A stretch of DNA of 64,000 bases from Tricholoma matsutake (taxonomy: Eukaryota; Basidiomycota; Agaricomycetes; Agaricales; Tricholomataceae): positions 18,298,337 to 18,362,336 of the forward strand of contig AP026538.1 of the NCBI GenBank assembly GCA_026075535.2, written 5' to 3'. The translations under genes and the position numbers were made by a program. This document shows, in pieces, positions 55,776-64,000 of this stretch. Positions within the stretch are counted from its first letter, which is position 1. Each line of letters opens with the position of its first letter. Below the pieces are notes generated by a model. That model was not told the DNA's origin and searched no databases. It saw only the letters and a list, made by a program, of their open reading frames with translations.

Positions 55776-56557
55776 CACCAGGCAGATTGGAACAGATTCC
55801 ATGCAAGTTCATCTCACCAGAAGATGTCAGGATTTTGGAGAATGATTCAGAGACCTGGTGAAAGCTTACCATGGGAGCCAGCTCCAGCACCAAATATCCA
55901 ACACCATGATGAGGAGATGCCAGAGATACAACATTCAAATTATTTCACTCCCTGCAGGTTCTATTGTGTTGAAACAATTTGTGCACCATGTGGGGTTGTA
56001 ATTGCTTGGGCAAAGTTTGCAAAGGCAGAATCTGAAGAGAACATTCTGCAGTTTTTGGAAACCATATATCCCACAGAGGAGTCACGGCCAGCTTATATCT
56101 GTATTGACAAAGCCTGCCGTGTTCTTCATCATAGCATTGCGAATGGCACTTGGGACACCTGGAAAAAAACCAGCTGAATGATAGTGGACTCATACCAATT
56201 ATCAATCATAGCACAACAGATTATCTGTGTTGCAAATGGTGTAATCCAGCTCCAACAGATGGTTCAGCACCAAATCTGGTAATTGTTGAGCATGATGCTG
56301 ATGGGACACCTCACTACAAACATGCATTTAATACTCAGGCATGTGAGCAGTTGAATGCATGGCTTGGGGGGTTTGATTCAATCTTGAGAAGAATGACAGT
56401 CAGGAATTTCAACTGGTTTTTACATACAATGTTGTCTTATCACAGTTTAGTGGTGATGGAAAAACAGCAGCAAAGGTCTGGTGGCAATAATAATACTAGT
56501 GGCTCTGATTCTGATAACACTAGTGACTATGACACTGATGATGATAGTGACATGTAG
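55776..56557 (+). pseudogene. CxC5/CxC6-type KDZ-associated gene, C-terminal part
   Basis: The gene resumes as HQADWNRFHASSSHQK and GFWRMIQRPGESLPWE, then YFTPCRFYCVETICAPCGVV, IYPTEESRPAYICIDKACRV and WKKTS. A TGA (56176-56178) and a frameshift near 56198 interrupt the segment corresponding to FIVDSYHY. It then reads CCKWCNPAPTDGSAPNLVIV, FNTQACEQLNAWLGGFDSIL and VRNFNWFLHTMLSYH, ending in an acidic tail with TAG at 56555. These are the most conserved blocks of the family. Joining CAC (53822-53824) to CAC (55776-55778) would give a continuous CEQHQADW, so the intervening 1.95 kb is an insertion. Confidence 0.78.
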
Positions 56558-56631
56558 TTGATCCTTGTATCTGTAAGCTAGTCAGTAGTGTTTATGCAAT
56601 GACCCTTTAAACCTGGATTTAGCACTGACAA

Positions 56632-56899
56632 GTGCAGACTCAGCACAGACTTATGTGGACTCTGGGCAGACTAATGCAGACTCCACACAGATTAATGTGG
56701 ACCCCATGCCAAATGGGAAAGGATTCTTCATTTGGGTCACCACATGGTGGGAGTCCATGCAGACTTATGTGGACTCCGCACAAATGGGAAAGGATTCTTC
56801 ATTTGGGTCATCACATGGTGGGAGTCTGTGCAGACTTATGCGGACTCCACATGGACTTATGTGGACTGGGGTGGACTCCGTGCAGAACATATGGGGCAG
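56632..56899. repeat. Tandem GCAGACTTATGTGGACTCC array with a hAT-like right end
   Basis: Two kinds of imperfect unit repeat: GCAGACTTATGTGGACTCC and a 50-60 bp block with ATGGGAAAGGATTCTTC. The stretch ends CAGTGTAAATTACTG (56885-56899), like the right ends of elements A and C, and carries GGACTCC motifs as in their subterminal regions. No matching left end was found, so it is read as a truncated element. Confidence 0.6.
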
Positions 56900-57237
56900 T
56901 GTAAATTACTGATAGGGACAGTTGATGGAGGTGCATTTGAATTTGGGACAGTAGAGGTACTGCCATCTGTCAATACAACCAACTTGGGATGCTTTGCCAG
57001 TCTGGATGATGATTGGTATTTTGGCATTGAGGTAGCGAGTCATTTGGGTTTTGACAACATCTGAAAACAATCTAGTTACAACAAAATTAGTATCACAATA
57101 CACTTATCTTGGTCTTTGCCATTGGATTATTGGATTTTGGAAGTTCAAACTTGTTTGTTCCTGATCGATCAATTCCAAGGTCTACATTCTGATCTGACTT
57201 TTGAAATCAACAATACACCAGTCCACAATTTACTGCA

Positions 57238-57734
57238 TTGCTCATTCCATCTCGACCTCACAATTCACCATTCAAAAGCTATCTGATGCCTTCCTACACT
57301 CAAGTTGCTGACACCTATATCAAGAAAGGTCTGCTTTCCATCCAACCGCAGCTCCATCAATCCATCAAACTGGCCATGCTTGGAAGTGATGAAGACCTTT
57401 TGCAGCTGCTTCTCACACTACCTGGCTCACCAGTACATTTACTAACTATCTCAATTCTATGTTATAACTTATCCTTTCTATCAAATCAGGGATTGAAGAC
57501 CCTCATCGGGCAACAGGTATTGGTATGGATTGACAAGTGTAAGTTGGAGATTGTTCTTCTCCAACTTTGTGAAGGGTGTTCAGTAGATCAAGAAAAGCTG
57601 AAGAGATGGATTGTAAGTTCATTACATCTACTTGTCAAGTTGCTTCTAACTGCTTTTCCCAGTTTTCTACATCATCATGGACTCAAGAGGTACTGGAATG
57701 TGATGGATCAGCACGATACAATGATAGGTTGTCC
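57238..57734 (+). other. Unassigned open frame next to the right inverted arm
   Basis: A frame beginning upstream as MPSYTQVADTYIKKGLLSIQ runs on with LAMLGSDEDLLQLLLTLPGS. The middle, LLTISILCYNLSFLS, could contain an intron with donor GTACATTT near 57430. It then reads LIGQQVLVWIDKCKLEIVLL and CEGCSVDQEKLKRWIV. I do not recognise the family. It ends in the inverted repeat, so it may be a truncated exon pair. Confidence 0.35.
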
Positions 57735-58675
57735 CCTTGGCTCAAAGGCCAATTCACCATTTCAGCCACATTCTAATCACATCGGATAACTTGCACAAGG
57801 TCCCAGAAGCAGCGCGACCACTCCCGACCAAGTCTACCAAGTGCAATATCATATTGAACGTGGTCGAGCATCGTCGAATGCGATCAAACATTGTCGAACA
57901 TCATTGAATATCATATTGAATGCAATCAAACATTGTCGAACATTGTCGAACATCATATCGAACACGGTCAAGCATTGTCGAACATCGTATCGAACACAGT
58001 CAAGCATTGTCGAACATCGTTGAATATCATATTGAACGCGGTCGAGCATTGTCAAACATGATCGAGCATCGTATCGAACACGATTGAGCATCATATCAAA
58101 TGTGATTGAACATCGTCAAATATGATATCGAACGCAGTCGAGCATCGTCGAGCATTGTCAAATATCATATCGAATGCGGTCAAGCATCGTCAAATATCAT
58201 ATCGAATGTGGTCGAGCATTGTCAAACATTGTTGAGCATTGTTGAGCATCATCAAGCATCATCAATTGATATCAAGAGACTGTGAGCGACATCGGGCACC
58301 ACATTTGTTATCTATATGGTGGAATACCATGCGGCAGGAAGTATTCCAACTCGTGCTCAAACCTGCTGATAGTAGGTCAGCCTCGTTCCAAGTCCCTATT
58401 GTGCACAGAACCCGCTGGATGCATTATTGCAAGACTTAGCACAGTTTATACACAAAGGACAGTCCCCTTTTAGTTCTATACCCTTTATTACTCTTTCATC
58501 ATATGATATATATCTTTCTTGTTCGGATTCCAGTCTCCTTTTTGGCCTTGTGCCTTAACTCATATCTTTTGCCTCATGTCCTACACATGTTCTCTAGCCT
58601 TTTTAGGTACTTTCTTTATTTTATATAAAAAGATGTACTAGATACAAAGAAAAAGAAGAAAGTCGTCGTCTTCCT
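57735..58675. repeat. Right arm of a large inverted repeat
   Basis: Reverse-complement match of 55045-55762, longer because it contains an expanded minisatellite (57848-58265). The 1.97 kb between the arms holds the end of the CxC6 gene, the array at 56632-56899 and an unassigned frame. Confidence 0.8.
57848..58265. repeat. CATCGTCGAACA-type minisatellite
   Basis: Imperfect units built on GTCGAACATCGT and CATATCGAACGCGGTCGAGC run for about 420 bp. The corresponding part of the left arm (about 55440-55510) has only a few units. Confidence 0.85.
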
Positions 58676-59215
58676 CCCAGATCACAGTGATTTGAGAGTA
58701 CAGTTTAGTCTTATTCAGTCCAAAGTTTGGTGTTTTATGCTAAACTTCCTCAAAATTCCTCAAAATTCCTTGCATTACACTATTTTTGCTCTTGCTTCCC
58801 TCGATTAGCCTTTTCATCACTTCTACTACTCGTCTAGTCCCCCGATCTTGCGTCTGAACATATCTGCACACTCAAAATTCCTCGAAACCTCTTCGAAAAA
58901 TATCACGACATCTCGAAAATCATCGCAAAGTCTCGAAAATCATCGCAACACCTCGAAAATCATCGCAACATCTTGAAACACATTCTTTTAGCCTCGAACT
59001 GCTTCAACAAGGTGTTGTTTTATGACAATTTGATGGTCGGTCTGACAGGTGACATCTAGAGGGCCTTGCAACCTTCCTCTGACTCGTGTTATACCATCTG
59101 AAGCCATTTTGTGGGTTTTGTTTGGGTTTCCGGGTTGAGCATCATCAACGATTTTGTCCCCTCTTGTGTACTCCTAAGCACTGCCTTACAGCTTGACTAA
59201 GCTGTATTTCAAAAG
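58676..59215. repeat. Unassigned stretch with a 20-bp tandem repeat
   Basis: Four copies of TCTCGAAAATCATCGCAACA (about 58900-58985) are present. No gene is seen in the rest. Confidence 0.6.
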
Positions 59216-59440
59216 ATGGAACTCGACTTCTGGAAGATAGGTTGGGAGGACCCCTTGCTTTGGCAGCACCCAATGGTTGCCAATGAGTCCAGCAGCGCAT
59301 GGGAGTGGTTTACGCATGGGTGGCAGACACTAGGTAAGCTTGACTCATTCAGTTTAGCTTATATTATCTACATAATGAATTTTACATTTAGTACCTGGTG
59401 CCGTTCAAATTGGAGGTGCTTCCGTGGTGTCGACATTTAA
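59216..59440 (+). other. Unassigned short frame with a possible intron
   Basis: It reads MELDFWKIGWEDPLLWQHPM and ESSSAWEWFTHGWQTLG. A donor GTAAGC (59333) and acceptor TTTAG (59390) would then join WCRSNWRCFRGVDI before TAA. Tryptophan is unusually frequent. No family is recognised. Confidence 0.3.
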
Positions 59441-59553
59441 TCCAATTATCATCCAATGAGACATGGACATATGATCAAGGGATGAACTCTTGGAAGTCAT
59501 CCCTCGCCCTAATGCCCCTCCTGCTGCTTGATCTTTCTGCCCCCTATGTTGTT

Positions 59554-62280
59554 TCATAGCGTTTGTCTTGCCCCTTGGTGTGTTGGGCAGTGTAGTAGAA
59601 GGTGTTGTACCATTTTGTCATTCTGTTGGCATGCCGGGCAAGTTGGTGAGTCTATTTTTCCGAGGTGAAATATGTGCTTAGCTAAGGGTGCATGTCCCAT
59701 TCTCAGTTGCGTGAGGATGCTGGCTAGCTTTCTTGAAAGCTTTGTGACGAGGTCGATGTATTTATTGGAGGGGGTTGTGGGGTTGGTCTTCATCGCTTAA
59801 GTTTTTCATTGTACATCCATCCAATAGCTGATTTGCGGTATGGTAGGGTTGTTCTCAGGGATTTTGGTAGCTTATGTGTCTCGCTGCTCCCTTCTGTGGT
59901 CGCTTTCTTCACCTCTTCGTCTGCTTGCTCATTGCCCCAGACTCCTTTGTGTCCTGGTACCCATTTGACTGTGATTTTTATGCCCTGATGTTTTTTCCGT
60001 ATTGCTGTTATGCTTCTGTGGAGTGCGTCAAAGATGTAGTGCCCTGGATTTGGTGTCTTTAGTTGGGTAGCCATGATAGCAGCGCAATTGTCAATGTAGA
60101 TATTAGCCGACCATATGTTCCATTTGTTGGCGATAAGCTTGGAACCTAATATAGTGCCCACTCCTTCTCCCTCGTATACTGTGTGGTGGAGTTGCGATCC
60201 AAGCTGATATCTCAACTTGGTCTTGAGGGTTCTGTTTCTGTATAGAATTGCTGCTGCTCCTATTTTACCTTCCATCCCTGAGCCATCCATGAAGACTTTC
60301 ACGTCCAGGTTGTCATTCTGTATACTTTCTATTGCTTTATCAGTATTGGTTATTACTTCTGTGGTTAGTCCCGGCTTCCATCTTGTATCGAAATGTACGG
60401 CTGCAACCATTTCAATCTTTTGTGGTTGGATACCATATCTGTGCATGAGGTCATGTAAAGGTGTCGGGTGTCGTTTGACTAATCTGTTTGCTGCATTTGT
60501 GACTGGTTTGTGTAGAGGGTGAGCACTTGGTAAGGTTTCTAGGTGTATGGCTGCTCAGTGTCGGTATTTATCGACCAGCAAGTGAAATGGGAGTAGGTTG
60601 GCCATAACTTCCAGGACATCTGTGGCAGTTGTTTTCATGGTGCCTGTTATCATGATTGCGGCCCATATCTGAATTTAGGGTTAGAGTTAGTGCATCCATA
60701 CTTTGTTCTTTTACCTATGTTCTGCTGTGGGGTGAGGAATATATCAGCTGCATATAACATTTGAGGAACTGCAATGGAGAGGTATAGTTGTTGTATGTGT
60801 TTTGCATTTATTCCACTTGATGTGTGGGCCAGATGCCCGAATTGAATGAGCCAATCTTGCCCTCTGGTGAGGGCCATTGCACACTGTGCCTTCCAGTTCA
60901 GTTTGTTGTCCACTATTATGCCCAGGAAGCATGCTGTGTCCTTTGACTGTATGCGCTGGTTACCTAGTATCAGTGCTTGTCTTGGTGTCAGAATTCTTTT
61001 TCTTGGGTTGACTGGGTTTGGGACTTGTTTTTTTGTTGCATCAATCAGTTGAAATTTCTTGATTCCGAATTCACAATTATGTGTTTTGGCCCAATCAAAG
61101 ACTCCTCCTGCATGGTTCATGATGTTGTGCAGCTTGTTGTGCATTTCATTGAAGTTTTTGCCACAGCCTATGATCACTGCATCGTTGACAAAGAGCAGTG
61201 TCTGTTCTCCTGTTTTGAGACCTGGGATTTTTAGTAGATCAGCATTATAAATGAGGTATGAGACGCCTGAGTATGGGTCTCCTTGGTCGAGCCCATTCAG
61301 TACTTCAAAGTCTTCCATCCAGTAGTCATCGAATGATATTGTAGTTTGTCGGTTTTCCAGTCATCTCTTCATCCATTCTGTGTATTCCTTTGGGATTCCT
61401 TGTTTCCTCATGTTGTGAATGAGTGTGTTGATGTCTATGCTTGGGAAGGCACCTTTGACATTGAGGAAGAGAACTGAAGCCATCTGGCCTTTATGCCATG
61501 CATCCTTAATCATTTTTGTAAGTAGGTGTATTGAGTCCGTTGTGGTGCACCCTGGTCTTGCCCCGAAGTGGTGGGCTGGGAGAATGTTGTGTCTCTTGCA
61601 CATGGTGGTTATGTCTACCGCCTGACAGCTGTTGAGTAGCTTGGTGATGCCATCCGATAGCACACTTGGGCACCATGCCAATGGGGATGTATAATCCGGT
61701 TTGCCTGGTCCTTCGAGAATAAGGGTTTCTGTGTGCACCCATTCCTGTGGATAGTAGTTTAGTGTATTAGTGGCACGATAGAGTGGGCCAAGAAATGGGA
61801 CAAGTTCTTCTCTAGCATTTATTAGGACCAAGTTTGGTACCGATCCCTTCTTGCTGGCTTTGTAGGGTTTCAGCTTTTTTATAGCACAGTGGATTTGGTC
61901 GTCTGTGATGTTCTTGAAATTCCAGCGTGGTGGTGGGTACCAGGAGTATTGAGGTACAGGTTCAGGGGTGGGAAGAAGGTCTTGTAAAAGAGTTGGCCTT
62001 TGCTTTTGTTGTCCACAGCTTCCCCAATTATCTGTTTCATTGTTGGGTCTTTGATTTGTATCGTTGGGATTTTTGCTTTTCCTGCATCAGTTGCCAGTGA
62101 GGTGACCAATCTACTTGCCTGCCAGATGCTCATTTCATCTACGCCCTCTAGCCACTCTAGCCAGTGTTTGGCTTTGGCTGTCCAAATCATCTCTGAGTAA
62201 CGATTTCTCTGTTGTCAATACTTCTCATGTATGGGGTGTTGTGGGTTTGTTCTGTGGTATTTTGACTTTCACAAGCAGAA
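59554..62280 (-). pseudogene. Tad-like LINE, 5'-truncated: reverse transcriptase, RNase H, zinc motif
   Basis: Minus-strand domains in order. Linker before the reverse transcriptase (62280-61880): KIPQNKPTT, RNRYSEMIWTAKAKHW. Reverse transcriptase (61831-60650): NILPAHHFGARPGCTTTDS, VLFLNVKGAFPSID and LNGLDQGDPYSGVSYLIYN, with the active-site box as LLFVNDAVII where FVDD is expected. RNase H (60446-59790): VFMDGSGMEGKIGAAAIL, YEGEGVG, YIDNCAAI, VPGHKGVWGNEQAD; all acidic residues remain. C-terminal C-x2-C..H..C motif CPACQQNDKMVQHLLLHC (59690-59610). At least three frameshifts and a stop at 62215-62217 are present. The endonuclease is absent, which fits 5' truncation on insertion. Confidence 0.88.
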
Positions 62281-62555
62281 GTGTACTGGAACTGTTGGGG
62301 ATTGCACAAAAAAGGGAAAAGGCCAGTGAAGGAAGGAAAGGTACAATGCCCTTCTCAGCAGTGACCCCCACCTTACACTGATCAACAAGGGTTCAAAGCA
62401 CTTCAAGGCCACCTGAGGCACCAAAGACACTGAGCAGGGCATCAACAACAAAGCCACAAATGACACCAAAGAGGGGGACAATGCCCAAACTGATGCAGAA
62501 ATCTGCAGTGATGCTGAGGTCAAAGGGAAGAGCCCACTAAAGCATTTGGTCAAAG

Positions 62556-63140
62556 TTGAAGTCCAGGAAGATCGACAAGGATGAAGACATGCTTGAAGAG
62601 GAAGAAACAGGCCGAGGGCATGCACAGGGGTTGACGGTACCTGCATTGGGGCAGGTACCATCTCAGTACATCTACCTCATACATCAGGATGGGGAGCAAG
62701 TCACTGGTGGAGTCCAAGTTGACAATGGGGAGGCAGGAATTGGGAAGGAGGGTGAAGCAGGGATTGTGGAACAGCTGCTGAGGGAGAATAGCAGACTGAT
62801 GAAGGAAATGGTGGAGATGCAGGAAGAGGTGAGGAAGTTGAACAAGACAGTGGTTGGGTTGCAGTTGAGCCAGAGTGTGCTCACCAACCACCACAATGCC
62901 CACACTGTGCTCCTTGAGCAGCATCGGCAAGCTTTGGGATCCCTCACATCAAACCCACTAATGCCATCTGAGGGCAATGACATGGACCACCTGAGCATGC
63001 CACCATCCCACTTTAGCTCTTCCCCCCAATCCTCAAATTCTATGACTCCTTTCCCACTTCCTCCATGTCTCCTTCCCTGGATCCACATAACAATTTCGCA
63101 TGACCCTTCTCCACACCAAAGGCATCAAGACTTTTCAATG
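62556..63140 (+). other. Unassigned frame with a coiled coil
   Basis: It has an acidic start (DKDEDMLEEEETGRGH), a Gly/Glu-rich linker, then a strong heptad pattern, VEQLLRENSRLMKEMVEMQE and EVRKLNKTVVGLQLSQSVL. A Ser/Pro-rich end follows. Another frame (about 63120-63585) continues with FNEFIHPSMLEVNKLSI and an acidic tail, so one frameshift may split a single gene. The layout recalls the coiled-coil genes at 2639 and 48795, but no cysteine cluster is seen. Confidence 0.35.
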
Positions 63141-63789
63141 AATTCATCCATCCCAGCATGCTTGAGGTCAACAAGCTTAGCATTTTGTCAATTCCAAGCT
63201 ATTCACATAAGTATCATCCCACCCCCAATGTTGTAATGCTAGAGGATATGCCTGTTGCAGGCCCATTCTATTCGTTACAGGCCAGTGTCGGAGAGAGAAA
63301 AAGTCTGAGATCCTACCAGGAGGCTGCCTTGGATGGCATGCCAGAGAAGGTTGGACATGGAGAGGAGCCTAGTTCTATGGGGATGGTGCAGGAGGTGACC
63401 TCGGATGTTACAGATAGGCAGGTAAGGATGGATGAGGATGGGCAACCTGGGCTAGTGATGCCCAGGATAATGTGATTGCCAGCCTCACAGACTGAGAACG
63501 GGCAGGAAATGGACGACTCCTCTGATGTGGACATGGATCGATTTGAAGATGGATTAGACAATGGTCGAGTACATAGACAGCCCTAGAACAATTTCCTGTA
63601 ACATACAGCCCCTTTTTCTTTCTAATAACATGGGATCCACTTCTGCTACCTTGATTTTTGATCATAGTAGATTTGAACTAGAAAGTTAGAACTCATGCAA
63701 TACAATAAGCTAACAATCAGCATGAAATCAGTTCTGCATTGTGATCCCTGGTAAAATAGTGCAGAGACAGAACAATGTAATAGTGTGCC

Positions 63790-64000
63790 TATCTGACATT
63801 TGAAGTGTTCCAATCTGAAATTTGAAGTGAAAGTGTTCTGATCCAACATTTCAAGTGTTCTGATCTGACATTTGAAGTGAAAGTGTTCTGATCTGACATT
63901 TGAAGTGAAAGTGTTCTGATCTGACATTTGAAGTGAAAGTGTTCTGATCTGACATTTGAAGTGAAAGTGTTCTGATCTGACATCTGAAGTGTTCCGATCT
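63790..64000. repeat. 28-bp tandem repeat running off the window end
   Basis: The unit contains TGACATTTGAAGTGAAAGTG followed by TTCTGATC. Full 28-bp units alternate at the edges with 22-bp units lacking AAAGTG. About eight units are visible, and the array continues beyond the window. Confidence 0.92.

Noticed and set aside
63790..64000. Regular 28-bp spacing suggested a CRISPR-like array
   Set aside because: Units are directly adjacent without unique spacers, and the genome is fungal.
1..64000. An envelope-like gene in any of the LTR elements
   Set aside because: No reading frame with a signal peptide, membrane anchor and glycosylation pattern was seen between pol and the 3' LTRs.

Overview
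This window looks like a transposon graveyard from a mushroom-forming basidiomycete (Agaricomycetes). The reasons are: introns of 50-67 bp with GT-AG borders; Ty3/gypsy chromoviruses, a Tad-like LINE and a Ty1/copia element of types I know from mushrooms; and proteins with the cysteine clusters (CxC2, CxC5/CxC6) that accompany KDZ (Kyakuja-Dileera-Zisupton) transposases. I could not run any search, so family assignments rest on motif reading and all coordinates come from hand counting.

Layout. 1-10763: an old minus-strand Ty1/copia pol, split by four later insertions. These are Gypsy-1 (1910-7996, 5-bp duplication GTCTT), hAT-like element A (8155-9992, 8-bp duplication CAAGGAAA), a 265-bp near-perfect palindrome (10487-10751, duplication TAA) and Gypsy-3 (from 10764). 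Gypsy-3 (plus) runs to 16687, where it is cut off inside integrase; hAT-like element F (12150-13510, duplication CCTACACC) sits in its gag. 17555-19206 (minus) is the only gene I can read end to end without a break: eight exons, 422 codons, unknown function. 19540-20412 plus 32273-32620 are two halves of a minus-strand tyrosine-recombinase (Crypton-like) pseudogene, split by the full-length Gypsy-2 (20413-32267, duplication CTCAG). Gypsy-2 is itself split in its reverse transcriptase by hAT-like element B (24800-27083, duplication CTATTGCC). Gypsy-4 (33116-39477, duplication ACATC) is a complete but decayed chromovirus.

40436-56557 is a cluster of decayed KDZ-type genes: a CxC2/KDZ remnant (minus), a divergent plus-strand partner gene interrupted by hAT-like element E (45930-47612, duplication TGCAGGGG), a minus-strand gene with paired cysteine clusters, and a plus-strand CxC5/CxC6 gene broken by hAT-like element C (about 50652-52764) and by an approximately 2-kb insertion. 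55045-58675 carries two inverted copies of a roughly 0.7-0.9 kb repeat. 59554-62280 is a 5'-truncated Tad-like LINE. 62290-63590 has unassigned open frames, and the window ends in a 28-bp tandem repeat.

The most unusual signal is in the non-autonomous hAT-like elements. B and C carry two tRNA-like Pol III modules (A box plus B box) near their two ends, pointing outwards, followed inwards by arrays of GC-rich hairpins. B, C, E and F, which have two different kinds of ends, share a short palindromic module built on GAGCA..TGCTC within a CACCC..GGGTG frame. I know of no description of this architecture, but could not search for one.
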